Source: Eubacteriales bacterium
Lineage (GTDB): Bacteria > Bacillota > Clostridia > Oscillospirales > Oscillospiraceae
Length of the DNA: 42,354 nt
Assembly (NCBI GenBank): GCA_030529655.1
Contig: JAUMWJ010000017.1
Coordinates: forward strand, 1 to 42,354
Direction of reading: 5' to 3'
Shown here: piece after piece, positions 34,486 through 42,354 of the stretch
Position numbering within the stretch: position 1 is the stretch's first letter
Layout of the letters: the number at the start of each line of letters is the position of its first letter
Translations under genes and position numbers: made by a program
The notes under the pieces: model-generated
Databases searched by the model: none
What the model was told of the DNA's origin: nothing
What the model saw: only the letters and a program-made list of their open reading frames with translations

Positions 34486-35541
34486 ATGGACAAACAACAG
34501 GAGAAATTGAATCGTCTGGCGCAGCCGCTGTTGAACTGGTACGGTGAAAACCGCCGAAAACTGCCCTGGCGTGAGGAAGTGTCTGCCTACCGCACATGGG
34601 TATCGGAAATTATGCTGCAGCAAACCCGTGTCAGCGCGGTGATTCCGTATTTTGAGCGGTTTCTTTCCGCCTATCCCACGGTGGAAGCGCTGGCAGATGC
34701 CCGGGAAGCACAGCTTTTAAAGCTGTGGGAGGGCTTGGGCTACTATTCCCGTGCCCGCAATCTGCAAAAGGCCGCCAAAATCATTGCCCACACTTATCAC
34801 GGGCAGTTTCCCCAAACCTACGAGGCGCTGATGGCTCTGCCCGGGATCGGGGACTACACCGCAGGGGCGATTTTATCCATTGCTTTCCATCAGCCGATCC
34901 CTGCGGTGGACGGCAATGTACTGCGTGTGGCAGCACGGATCACCGGTGACGAGCGAAATGTGCTTGACGGCAAAGTCCGCGCCGATTTTCGTAAGCGTAT
35001 GGCAAAAGCCATGCCAAAAGAACACAGCGGCGCCTTCAATCAGGCGCTGATGGACTTGGGCGCCACCATATGCCTGCCAAACGGCGCACCTGTTTGTGCG
35101 GAGTGTCCGGCAAGGGATTTTTGCGATGCCTACGCTACAAATCGGCAAAAAATCATACCTGTGCGGGAGAAAAGCACCGCCAAACGAGCGGAGCGGAAAA
35201 CCGTCTTTCTCCTGCGCCGTGGCGATGCCATCGCCCTGCGGCAGCGACCTGACAGCGGCCTTCTGGCCCGGCTATGGGAATATCCTCATGTGGACGGTAT
35301 ATTGGACGAGTCGGCGGCAGCCGCGCAGCTTGCCGATTGGGGAATTACGCCCCACAAATGGCTCAAGAGCATACAGTTTAAGCATGAGTTTACCCACATT
35401 CGATGGGAAATGGTGGGGTATATATTGGAAATAACGGGTGATGGCCCCACCGGCTGGGTGTGGGCTGACAGGGAATTGCGGCGGCAATGCGCCATTCCCT
35501 CCGCCTTTGAAAAACTGACACGGGAAAGTGAGGAACAGTAA
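34486..35541 (+). CDS. mutY: A/G-specific adenine DNA glycosylase
   Basis: MutY removes adenine mispaired with 8-oxoguanine. From the ATG at 34486 the 351-residue protein has the catalytic glutamate in WVSEIMLQQTR (E41), the helix-hairpin-helix LPGIGDYTAGAI (119-129) with D142 in PAVDGNV, and the 4Fe-4S ligands C196, C204, C207 and C213 (spacing x7-x2-x5). A NUDIX-like C-terminal domain that reads 8-oxoG follows, with FKHEFTHIRW. There is no ribosome site of its own, so it relies on coupling to the radical SAM gene; an in-frame ATG at 34462 is an alternative start. The stop is directly followed by the tdk ATG. Confidence 0.95.
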   Translation: MDKQQEKLNRLAQPLLNWYGENRRKLPWREEVSAYRTWVSEIMLQQTRVSAVIPYFERFLSAYPTVEALADAREAQLLKLWEGLGYYSRARNLQKAAKIIAHTYHGQFPQTYEALMALPGIGDYTAGAILSIAFHQPIPAVDGNVLRVAARITGDERNVLDGKVRADFRKRMAKAMPKEHSGAFNQALMDLGATICLPNGAPVCAECPARDFCDAYATNRQKIIPVREKSTAKRAERKTVFLLRRGDAIALRQRPDSGLLARLWEYPHVDGILDESAAAAQLADWGITPHKWLKSIQFKHEFTHIRWEMVGYILEITGDGPTGWVWADRELRRQCAIPSAFEKLTRESEEQ

Positions 35542-36129
35542 ATGGCACAGTTATACTTCAAATACGGCGCCATGGGCTCGAGCAAAACCGCCAACGCGCT
35601 GATGGCTCGCTTCAACTATGAGGAGCGGGGCCAGAAAACGCTGCTGGTCAAGCCCCGTCTTGACACACGGGACGGCGATCACATGGTGCACTCACGCATC
35701 GGTCTGGAGCATCCCTGCATCTATTTTGACGAGATGCGCGAAATGAAAGAGGACACTTTGCAGGAATACGCCTGCATTATCATTGACGAAGCGCAGTTTC
35801 TGACCCGAGAAGAGGTCTACTATCTGGTACATCTGGTAGATGATTGCCGTATTCCCGTGATCTGCTACGGTCTGCGGGCGGACTTTAAGGGCGAGCTGTT
35901 CCCCGGCAGCTATCATCTGTTGGTGCTGGCGGACAAGCTGGAGGAGGTCAAGACCATCTGCTGGTGCGGCAAAAAGGCGGCATTCAACGCACGCTTTGAC
36001 GCACAGGGCCGCGTGGTCAAGGAAGGCGCACAGGTGGTGCTGGGCGCCAACGACAAGTATATCGGTCTGTGCCGCCGCCATTGGATCAGCGGCGATCTGG
36101 GCCCTGACTTTGATATACACAAGATATGA
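35542..36129 (+). CDS. tdk: Thymidine kinase
   Basis: TK phosphorylates salvaged thymidine to dTMP. The 195-residue protein is of the type II (bacterial) family: P-loop GAMGSSKT (9-16), the DEAQFL block (82-87) and a zinc ribbon with CWCGKKA and a CRRHW end. The ATG follows the mutY stop with no gap, and the end overlaps the next gene as ATGA. It belongs to a tightly packed four-gene run. Confidence 0.95.
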   Translation: MAQLYFKYGAMGSSKTANALMARFNYEERGQKTLLVKPRLDTRDGDHMVHSRIGLEHPCIYFDEMREMKEDTLQEYACIIIDEAQFLTREEVYYLVHLVDDCRIPVICYGLRADFKGELFPGSYHLLVLADKLEEVKTICWCGKKAAFNARFDAQGRVVKEGAQVVLGANDKYIGLCRRHWISGDLGPDFDIHKI

Positions 36130-36995
36130 TCTGCCATCTGTGTCCCCGAAACTGCGGCGCAGAGCGCACAGCGCAGTCAGGCGGCGGTGTATGCCGTATG
36201 CCTGCCGCGCTGAAAATTGCCCGGGCAGCGCTGCACCAATGGGAAGAGCCGGTGATCTCCGGCACAAAGGGCAGCGGTACGGTATTTTTCTCCGGCTGCA
36301 ATCTCCAATGCGTATTCTGTCAGAACGGCGATATTTCCGCCGGCGGCTTCGGAAAAACCGTCACTGTCAAGCGCCTGCGTGAGATATTTGAAGAATTGAT
36401 CGCACAAGGCGCACATAATATCAATCTGGTGACGCCTACCCCTTATGCGCCGTGGATCTTGCAGGCATTAGAACCGCCGTTACCCGTTCCGGTGGTCTAT
36501 AACTGCGGCGGCTATGAGTCGGCGGAAACGCTGCGTGCCTTTGCAGGCAAGGTGCAGATCTACCTGCCCGATCTGAAATACGCCATTCCCGAAACGGCGC
36601 AGGCGATGTCCGGCGCAGGGGATTATTTCGAGGTGGCCACGGCCGCTATTGAGGAGATGTACCGTCAGGTCGGCCCGTATCGCATAGAAAACGGTCTATT
36701 AAAGCAAGGCGTCGTCATTCGTCATCTGGTGCTGCCGGGGCAGTTGGAAAACACCAGGCGCTGCATCGACTGGGTGGCTTCCCGGTTCTCAAAAGGGGAA
36801 GTTCTCTTTTCGCTGATGAGTCAATATACGCCCCAGCCCCACGCCCAAGGTGTGCTTGCCCGACCTGTACGGCACAGCGAATACCGTGCGGCAGTAGAAT
36901 ACATGGAAAACTGCGGCATTCAAGACGGCTTTTTGCAGGAGCGCACTTCAGCAAAAGAGGAATACACACCGCCCTTTGATCTGACAGGTGTGTGA
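36126..36995 (+). CDS. PflA-like radical SAM protein
   Basis: The 289-residue protein resembles pyruvate formate-lyase activating enzymes. The radical SAM cluster motif is GCNLQCVFC (C58, C62, C65). Before it is a cysteine set (C3, C6, C10, C23) which may hold a second metal centre, as in the larger PflA-like subgroup. Further blocks are NLVTPTPYAPW, YNCGGYES, IYLPDLKY and VIRHLVLPG. There is no glycyl-radical enzyme gene beside it, so its partner is unknown and it may not be a true Pfl activase. The start overlaps the tdk stop by 4 nt. Confidence 0.87.
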   Translation: MICHLCPRNCGAERTAQSGGGVCRMPAALKIARAALHQWEEPVISGTKGSGTVFFSGCNLQCVFCQNGDISAGGFGKTVTVKRLREIFEELIAQGAHNINLVTPTPYAPWILQALEPPLPVPVVYNCGGYESAETLRAFAGKVQIYLPDLKYAIPETAQAMSGAGDYFEVATAAIEEMYRQVGPYRIENGLLKQGVVIRHLVLPGQLENTRRCIDWVASRFSKGEVLFSLMSQYTPQPHAQGVLARPVRHSEYRAAVEYMENCGIQDGFLQERTSAKEEYTPPFDLTGV

Positions 36996-37019
36996 CCTGC
37001 TTTACCACATTTTGCCGCC

Positions 37020-37048
37020 TTGCATTCGGCGGCGTAGTGTGGTATGGT
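37020..37048 (+). promoter_or_regulatory. Putative promoter of the 156-residue gene
   Basis: TTGCAT (37020-37025) and TATGGT (37043-37048), spacer 17 bp, about 70 nt before the start codon. Confidence 0.55.
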
Positions 37049-37117
37049 AAAAGCAGCAGGACGCATGGCATACCATGCAGCAACCATCGAAAAATGACAA
37101 TCGAGGAGGGCAAAAGC

Positions 37118-37588
37118 ATGAGTTATCCGAAAACCGGCCACGAGGTCTATGTCAGCTTAAATCTATCCAACACCATGCTCACCGGCATCGGTAAAGGTAC
37201 CATTACCCGTGAGGAAGTATCCGCCGACTATCTGAAGCGTCTGTTTGCCGAGCACGGCGTTATCGTGTCCGCCAAGCCGGAGCAGCGCCGTCTGCTGGAG
37301 ATCGTCAACGAAACCTACGATCTGGGTCTGGAAATTCCCGATTCTCTGAAACTGTTCCAGTTAAGCGAAACACACCGCCGCCTGGTGGTCATCAACGTGC
37401 AGGGTCTGCGCCGCAAGGGCGGCTCTCTGCTGAGTGAGTACACCGAGGAGGAGTTCAACGAGGCCACTTTTGCTTTCGTCAAGTATTATGTGCAAGGCAA
37501 GCACTATGACGAGCTGGTGGAGGAGAACAAAAAACTGCAATTCGAGCTGAATCAGGAGATCGAATGGCGTAACCGCACCGACAGCTAA
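37118..37588 (+). CDS. Conserved-looking small protein of unknown function
   Basis: I do not recognise this 156-residue protein. From the ATG at 37118 (GAGGAGG upstream) it is soluble, acidic and helical, with no signal peptide, membrane segment or metal motif. Residues 1-60 look like a compact alpha/beta part (VYVSLNLSNTMLTGIGKGTI); the end (about 130-155, ELVEENKKLQFELNQEIEW) should form a coiled coil, suggesting that it dimerises. It has its own promoter and a strong bidirectional terminator, so it is a real single-gene unit. It is not evidently tied to the neighbouring radical SAM genes. Confidence 0.75.
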   Translation: MSYPKTGHEVYVSLNLSNTMLTGIGKGTITREEVSADYLKRLFAEHGVIVSAKPEQRRLLEIVNETYDLGLEIPDSLKLFQLSETHRRLVVINVQGLRRKGGSLLSEYTEEEFNEATFAFVKYYVQGKHYDELVEENKKLQFELNQEIEWRNRTDS

Positions 37589-37600
37589 GTGATACATACG

Positions 37601-37634
37601 AAAAACCGACTCTCAAATGAGAGTCGGTTTTTTT
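37601..37634. terminator. Bidirectional terminator between converging genes
   Basis: A 14-bp stem (37601-37614 with 37619-37632) around the loop AAAT, with A-rich left and T-rich right arms, so it works on both strands. It ends the 156-residue gene and the hemW gene on the other strand. Confidence 0.92.
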
Positions 37635-38832
37635 ACACAATGCGGTAGTTGCCTCGAGCGGCTTCTTCGATGCGCCGTGCCTTTTCACAGCTAAGTGCCT
37701 CCTGCAGCTCGCCGATGATCTGATTGGACACCAAAAATCCTTTCGGCGTCAAGCGCCAGCCGCTCTCGGTACGCGCAGCCAAGCCATGCTGCTCGAAGGA
37801 TGTGAATTGCGCCTCCAGCGGCGCAAACCGCTGACGGAAACGGTTTTCAAAGGTGCGGCGATCGATCCCTGCCGCGGTACGGAGGGAGAGCATGATATAC
37901 TCCATATCCCGCTCCAAGGGCGGAACCAGTTCACTTTCCGACAGAACCAGTTCGCCGCCGATATAGCGGTCCAGATCCCGTATGTAGCCATAGCGCACAT
38001 TGCCGAAATCGGAGTGAGCACCGGGACCGAAACCGGCATATTCTCCCAGTGTCCAATATTTGAGATTGTGCCGCGAGGCAAAACCCTCTTTGGCAAAGTT
38101 GGAAATTTCATACTGTGCGTAACCCGTCTGCGCCAGATATTCCACGGTATAAAGGTACATATCCGCCTGCAGCTCGTCATCGGGCAGATCGGCGGTTTCA
38201 CGGCGGTCATAGAGGGGCGTTCCCTCCTCTACCTTGAGCCCGTAGCAGCTCAGATGCTCCGGCGAAAGCTCCACCACATGGGATAGCGTCTTTTGCCACG
38301 CCTCCAGCGTCTGGTGGGGCAGACCGTAAATCAGGTCAAGGCTGAGATTCTGAAATTTCGCTTTGCGAATGGCATTCACCGCCGCTCCCACCTGCTCCCA
38401 TGTGTGGACACGCCCGATCTCACGCAGCAGTGCATCATCATCGGTCTGCACGCCTAAGGAAATGCGGTTAAAACCGGCATGACGGAGATGGCGCAGCATC
38501 TTCACATCGCCGGCGCTGTCGGGGTTGGCTTCCAGCGTGACCTCTGCATCTTTTGCGAGGTGATACCGTTTTTTTACCGTTTGCAGCAGCTTGATCAGCC
38601 GCTTCTCTCCCAGATAGCTGGGCGTACCGCCGCCGAAATAGACCGTATCCACCGTGTGATGCTCTGCTTGCGGCGCTACTTCCTCCAAATGGCGGATCAA
38701 AGCAGCTACATAGTCGTCCATCTTCTCCTCACGGTGGGGCAGAGAATAGAAGTCGCAGTAGGCACACTTGGCCTTACAGAAGGGAATGTGCAGATATAGA
38801 CCCAGTCTGCGTTCACTTTTCTCTTTTTTCAC
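37633..38832 (-). CDS. hemW: HemW-like radical SAM haem chaperone
   Basis: HemW is the coproporphyrinogen-oxidase-like protein that binds and passes on haem rather than acting as HemN. The 399-residue protein has YLHIPFCKAKCAYCDF (C19, C23, C26), YFGGGTPS, SLGVQTDDD, SLDLIYGLPHQT and RHNLKYW, which fit HemW. It starts with GTG right after the ferredoxin stop, with AGGGAG upstream. Coupling with a 2[4Fe-4S] ferredoxin suggests a shared redox role, though this is an inference. Confidence 0.92.
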   Translation of the reverse strand: MKKEKSERRLGLYLHIPFCKAKCAYCDFYSLPHREEKMDDYVAALIRHLEEVAPQAEHHTVDTVYFGGGTPSYLGEKRLIKLLQTVKKRYHLAKDAEVTLEANPDSAGDVKMLRHLRHAGFNRISLGVQTDDDALLREIGRVHTWEQVGAAVNAIRKAKFQNLSLDLIYGLPHQTLEAWQKTLSHVVELSPEHLSCYGLKVEEGTPLYDRRETADLPDDELQADMYLYTVEYLAQTGYAQYEISNFAKEGFASRHNLKYWTLGEYAGFGPGAHSDFGNVRYGYIRDLDRYIGGELVLSESELVPPLERDMEYIMLSLRTAAGIDRRTFENRFRQRFAPLEAQFTSFEQHGLAARTESGWRLTPKGFLVSNQIIGELQEALSCEKARRIEEAARGNYRIV

Positions 38833-39066
38833 TTATTCTCCCTCCCGTTTCGACCGGATCATGGTGATGGCATCGTTGAAGCAGTTCACCTTGCAGGAAC
38901 GGCAGCCGATACAGTCATCGGTAACTTTGTAGAGGCCGTCCGGCTGCAATTCGATACATTTCATAATACAAAACATCGAACAATAGCCGCAGCCGGTGCA
39001 GGTGTCCGGGTCGATCAGCGCCAATGCGCGCGCCTTGCGGCCGAAGGGATGGACAATTTCAGACAT
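38833..39066 (-). CDS. 2[4Fe-4S] ferredoxin-like protein
   Basis: A small electron carrier. From the ATG at 39066 (AGGTG upstream) it has 77 residues with two cluster motifs, CTGCGYCSMFC and CIGCRSCKVNC. The prolines that usually follow the last cysteine of each motif are replaced by Ile and Phe. About 20 residues precede the first motif. It is directly before hemW with no gap. The partner protein is not known; hemW is the obvious candidate. Confidence 0.88.
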   Translation of the reverse strand: MSEIVHPFGRKARALALIDPDTCTGCGYCSMFCIMKCIELQPDGLYKVTDDCIGCRSCKVNCFNDAITMIRSKREGE

Positions 39067-39187
39067 GGTAAACACCTCGTGTGTGGTTTCTTGCCCCTCA
39101 GTATAGCTTTTTTTCTTTCATTTGGCAAGGCGGCGCATGATTTTTCCCTTGAGGGAAATACTACCGCCATGAAAGGATGTGTTGCGT

Positions 39188-39628
39188 GTGGATATGTCTC
39201 CCAAGGAGTATCAGGCATATGTCAAGCAAAAGCAGAAAAAGTCGCCGCTTGTCAAAGACATGGTGCTGGCGTTTCTGGTAGGCGGTGCCATCTGTGTCAT
39301 CGGACAGCTCATTATGAACGGCTTTGGTGCGCTGGGTCTGAACAAGGAGGATGCAGGCACTGCCACCAGCGTGTCACTGGTGTTTCTCTCGGCGCTGTTC
39401 ACCGGTTTGAACCTCTATAACTCCCTTGGCCGCTTTGCCGGTGCCGGCTCTCTGGTGCCCATCACCGGCTTTGCCAATTCCGTGGTGTCACCTGCCATCG
39501 ACTTCAAGGCCGAAGGCATCATCACCGGTATGGCCACAAAAATGTTTATCATTGCCGGTCCGGTCATCGTGTTCGGTACGGCGGCCAGCGTGATTTACGG
39601 CATTATCTACTGGTTATTTACGAAATAA
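39188..39628 (+). CDS. spoVAC: Stage V sporulation protein AC
   Basis: SpoVAC is a spore inner-membrane channel subunit that moves dipicolinic acid into the developing spore and out on germination. The 146-residue protein has a basic N-terminus, then AFLVGGAICVIGQLI, the block SALFTGLNLYNSLGRFAGAGS, VPITGFANSVVSPA and a last membrane segment near its end: about four spans in all. The start is unsure: GTG at 39188 has the best spacing from AAAGGA; ATG at 39194 and TTG at 39182 are options. spoVAD and spoVAE, its usual followers, are not here. Confidence 0.9.
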   Translation: MDMSPKEYQAYVKQKQKKSPLVKDMVLAFLVGGAICVIGQLIMNGFGALGLNKEDAGTATSVSLVFLSALFTGLNLYNSLGRFAGAGSLVPITGFANSVVSPAIDFKAEGIITGMATKMFIIAGPVIVFGTAASVIYGIIYWLFTK

Positions 39629-39640
39629 AAAACCATATCG

Positions 39641-39681
39641 GGCGGTGCTGCGATGCAACAGCACCGCCTGTATTCGTTTTT
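39641..39681 (+). terminator. Terminator after spoVAC
   Basis: A 10-bp GC-rich stem (39641-39650 with 39659-39668), 8-nt loop and a T-rich tail ending in five T residues. Confidence 0.85.
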
Positions 39682-39837
39682 GTAATAGTTCTTATCTGTT
39701 AACATAATGATTGTGGAAAAGGTTGTGGAAAGTGTGCAAAACCTTGTGATCACTACATCTCAGTCAGTTGACACACTGTTATTTTTTATGTAAAGCTGTC
39801 ATATTATTATACCTTTATGCAGTTTTTGTCCTGCCCC

Positions 39838-39866
39838 TTGCCAGACGGCAAAAAATGCGATACAAT
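39838..39866 (+). promoter_or_regulatory. Sigma-A promoter of the topoisomerase gene
   Basis: TTGCCA (39838-39843) and TACAAT (39861-39866), spacer 17 bp. The -35 is one arm of a small hairpin (TTGCC-AGAC-GGCAA, 39838-39851) which might be an operator or simply chance. Upstream, two TTGTGGAAA elements (39711-39719 and 39723-39731) loosely resemble DnaA boxes. Confidence 0.75.
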
Positions 39867-39904
39867 AAAATAGAATATGTATGAAATCCTGCAAGGAGGA
39901 CGCT

Positions 39905-41893
39905 ATGGCAACGAAGAAAACCTACGACGACAGCAGTATCTCCAGCTTAAAAGGCGCTGACCGTGTGCGTAAACGCCCGGGCGTCATTTTCGGTTCGGAC
40001 GGACTGGAGGGCTGTGAACACGCCGTATTTGAGATTATGTCCAACGCCATTGATGAGGCCCGTGAGGGTCACGGCAAGCTGATCACCGTCACCCGCTTTA
40101 TGGACCGCTCCATTCAGGTGGAGGACATGGGCCGTGGCTGCCCCGTGGACTGGAACGAGAAAGAGGGACGCTATAACTGGGAGCTGGTGTTCTGCGAGCT
40201 GTACGCCGGCGGTAAATACGATAACGAAAACAGCGAGAACTACGAATTTTCCTTAGGTCTGAACGGCCTCGGCTCCTGCGCTACCCAGTATTCCTCCCGC
40301 TATATGGACGTGACTGTCCACCGCGAGGGCAAGGAGTACAAGCTCCACTTCGAGCAGGGCGAGATCGTGGGTGAGCTGCAATCCACCGAGCTGACCACCA
40401 ACAAGAAAAAAACCGGCACCTGCATCCGCTGGCTGCCGGATCTGGATGTGTTCACCGACATCGCCATTCCCGTGGAATACTACCGCGACACCATGAAGCG
40501 TCAGGCGGTGGTCAATGCCGGCGTCACCTTCCGCCTGCGCAACGAGGTGGGTACGAACAAATTTGAAACCGAGGATTTCCTCTATGAAAACGGTATTCAG
40601 GACTACATTGCCGAACTGGCCGGTGATGATGCGCTGACCACTCCCGTTTTCTGGGAGGCCGAGCGCCGCGGCCGTGACCGTGCCGACAAGAAAGAGTATA
40701 AGGTCAAGCTGTCGGTGGCCTGCTGCTTCTCCAACAAGGTGGCGCTGTGCGAGCATTACCACAACTCCAGTTTCCTCGAGCACGGCGGCAGTCCCGAAAA
40801 GGCCACGCGCCTTGCTATGGTGTCCGCTATCGACAAATATCTGCGTGAGAATAACAAGTATCTCAAGAGCGAGGCGAAGATCACCTTTGCCGATGTGCAG
40901 GACTGTCTGATTCTGGTCAGCAACAACTTCTCCACCCAGACCAGCTACGAAAATCAGACCAAGAAAGCCATTACCAATAAGTTCATTCAGGATGCCATGT
41001 CGGAGCTTTTGCGTGAGCGCATGGAGATTTACTTCATCGAAAACCGCGACGATGCCGAGAAGATCGCCGCACAGGTGCTCATTAACAAGCGCAGCCGCGA
41101 AACGGCGGAAAAGACCCGCATCAACCAGAAGAAGAAGCTGACGGAGAAGATCGACATCGCCAACCGGGTGCAGAAGTTCGTGGACTGCCGCACCAAGGAT
41201 GTTTCTCGCCGCGAGATCTACATCGTGGAGGGCGACTCCGCATTGGGTGCCTGTAAGCAAAGCCGTGATGCCGAGTTTCAGGGTCTGATGCCCGTCCGCG
41301 GTAAGATTTTGAATTGCCTCAAGGCCGACTATCCCAAAATTTTCAAGAGCGAGATCATCACAGACCTGATGAAAGTCCTCGGCTGCGGCGTGGAGGTGCA
41401 GAGCAAGGCCATCAAAGATCTGAACCAGTTTGACATCAACAATCTCCGCTGGAACAAGGTCGTCATCTGCACCGATGGTGATGTGGACGGCTTCCAGATC
41501 CGCACGCTGATTTTGACCATGCTCTATCGCCTCTGTCCCACGCTGATCCGCGAGGGCTTCGTCTACATCGCCGAAACACCCCTTTTTGAGATCACCTGCA
41601 AGGACAAGACATGGTTTGCCTACTCCGAAAAGGAAAAAGCCGACATCATGCGCCAGCTGGACGGTAAGAAGTTCACCGTGCAGCGCAGCAAGGGTCTTGG
41701 CGAAAACGATCCCGAGATGATGTGGATGACCACCATGAACCCCGAAACACGCCGCCTTGTCAAGGTACTGCCCGACGATGTGGAGGAAACTGCCCGCGTA
41801 TTTGATCTGCTGCTGGGCGACAATCTGACCGGACGCAAGGACTACATCGCCGAAAACGGCTATAAGTATATGGACATGATCGATGTAAGCTGA
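39905..41893 (+). CDS. GyrB/ParE-like type II DNA topoisomerase subunit B (divergent)
   Basis: This ATPase subunit drives strand passage with an A subunit. From the ATG at 39905 (AAGGAGG upstream) the 662-residue protein has the GHKL ATPase site (FEIMSNAIDEA, VEDMGRGCPVDW, and GLNGLGSCATQ instead of the usual GLHGVGxS), the transducer with a lysine-rich stretch, and a TOPRIM domain with VEGDSALGA, MPVRGKILN and the metal site DGDVDGFQIRT (usually DADVDG). The ending QRSKGLGEND is family-typical. It looks like the second, divergent B subunit of many Clostridia, not the main gyrase. No A-subunit gene follows within the remaining 460 nt. Confidence 0.9.
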   Translation: MATKKTYDDSSISSLKGADRVRKRPGVIFGSDGLEGCEHAVFEIMSNAIDEAREGHGKLITVTRFMDRSIQVEDMGRGCPVDWNEKEGRYNWELVFCELYAGGKYDNENSENYEFSLGLNGLGSCATQYSSRYMDVTVHREGKEYKLHFEQGEIVGELQSTELTTNKKKTGTCIRWLPDLDVFTDIAIPVEYYRDTMKRQAVVNAGVTFRLRNEVGTNKFETEDFLYENGIQDYIAELAGDDALTTPVFWEAERRGRDRADKKEYKVKLSVACCFSNKVALCEHYHNSSFLEHGGSPEKATRLAMVSAIDKYLRENNKYLKSEAKITFADVQDCLILVSNNFSTQTSYENQTKKAITNKFIQDAMSELLRERMEIYFIENRDDAEKIAAQVLINKRSRETAEKTRINQKKKLTEKIDIANRVQKFVDCRTKDVSRREIYIVEGDSALGACKQSRDAEFQGLMPVRGKILNCLKADYPKIFKSEIITDLMKVLGCGVEVQSKAIKDLNQFDINNLRWNKVVICTDGDVDGFQIRTLILTMLYRLCPTLIREGFVYIAETPLFEITCKDKTWFAYSEKEKADIMRQLDGKKFTVQRSKGLGENDPEMMWMTTMNPETRRLVKVLPDDVEETARVFDLLLGDNLTGRKDYIAENGYKYMDMIDVS

Positions 41894-42354
41894 GTAATCG
41901 CTCAGACTTCACTTTTGCTCTTTGTATAAGGGATTGTTTCGCGGTTGCGACCGCGAGGTACTTTTGTCCTTGGCGACAAAAGTACCCAAAAACGCCATTT
42001 AGAACCTGCGGTTCTAAAAACTCCCAGGCGCGTACAAATGCGGAGGTAGACGAAGGTATTTACCTCGCGTGGTGATAACGCGGATAAAACTTAGCCTAAA
42101 TCAAGGATTGCTTGTACCTCTAACCCGCTCAGCCGCTTACATTTTCAAAATGTAGGAGTCGGATCTTCTACCGTTCCACCGTCTGCGGCAGCAATAAGTC
42201 GCAAACGGGGTCATATTTGCACCAACGAATAAACGCCGTATTCGTTCGCGATGCAAAAAGTTTAAAACTTTTTCGTAGTATAGCCGCGAAAAGGAAATTC
42301 AAAAACCATAGGTTTTTGGCGGCGTTTTTGCCTACTTTTTTCGCTGATGAAAAA
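41894..42354. repeat. Gene-free cluster of perfect inverted repeats
   Basis: No reading frame is credible. At least six hairpins lie in series: 41940-41955 (6 bp), 41957-41986 (12 bp, arms GGTACTTTTGTC/GACAAAAGTACC), 41998-42018 (9 bp), 42138-42154 (8 bp), 42255-42273 (9 bp) and 42300-42318 (8 bp, CAAAAACC/GGTTTTTG). A weaker GAGGTA/TACCTC pair spans 42043-42066. Several have minimal loops. The first pair could terminate the topoisomerase gene, but the array is larger than needed and could be a dispersed REP-like element, structured RNA or mobile-element remnant. Confidence 0.65.

Noticed and set aside
39711..39731. Two TTGTGGAAA elements as an origin of replication
   Set aside because: Only two loose DnaA-box-like matches, no dnaA/dnaN neighbours and no AT-rich unwinding region of note.
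40253..41260. 335-codon minus-strand frame opposite the topoisomerase gene
   Set aside because: Antisense to a strongly conserved gene, and without a ribosome site.
1..42354. CRISPR arrays, tRNA or rRNA genes, transposases, prophage genes
   Set aside because: I looked for regularly spaced repeats, tRNA-like cloverleaf ends and recombinase motifs and saw none.

Overview
The window looks like chromosome from a spore-forming member of the Clostridia, probably Oscillospiraceae-like. The evidence is BofA, a YaaL-like protein, SpoIID and SpoVAC, consensus sigma-A promoters (TTGACA/TATAAT type) with 17-bp spacers, strong GGAGG ribosome sites, and Gram-positive wall genes (LCP ligase, class B sortase). 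The genus is inferred, not shown.

Region A (about 350-25550, all minus strand, visibly more AT-rich than the rest) is one long surface-polysaccharide locus. It is read from a promoter at 25687-25715 leftward to an LCP gene at 351. In order of transcription it holds: UDP-glucose dehydrogenase; three GT4 glycosyltransferases (two are tandem paralogues); a WbpI-like epimerase; a Wzx flippase; a frameshifted polysaccharide-deacetylase-like gene; WbpB, WbpE and WbpD homologues for a 2,3-diamino uronic acid; a Wzy polymerase; an initiating sugar-phosphate transferase; a second DegT aminotransferase; RmlA and RmlB; an ATP-grasp ligase; a frameshifted SLC13-type anion transporter; a second RmlB; a Wzz/BY-kinase fusion; a CpsB phosphatase; a class B sortase; its likely anchored substrate; and the LCP attachment enzyme. 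Together they encode precursor supply, repeat-unit assembly on undecaprenyl phosphate, export, polymerisation, length control and wall attachment.

A 29-base exact direct repeat, which is the rpsI terminator sequence, lies at both ends of the locus (109-137 and 25827-25855). This suggests that the locus is an island inserted beside the ribosomal-protein operon.

Region B (25878-41893, more GC-rich) is mostly core genome: rplM-rpsI; a TtcA-like tRNA thiolase; bofA and a yaaL-like gene; tadA; spoIID; a two-component system followed by an HtrA protease; a radical SAM/SPASM protein, mutY, tdk and a PflA-like radical SAM enzyme in a compact run; an unrecognised 156-residue protein; hemW with a 2[4Fe-4S] ferredoxin; spoVAC; and a divergent type II topoisomerase B subunit.

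Region C (41894-42354) has no gene but is packed with perfect inverted repeats and may be a dispersed structured repeat. The observations most worth following are the two homopolymer frameshifts, the duplicated rmlB flanking a two-gene cassette, the flanking direct repeats, and the sortase/substrate/LCP module inside the polysaccharide locus.
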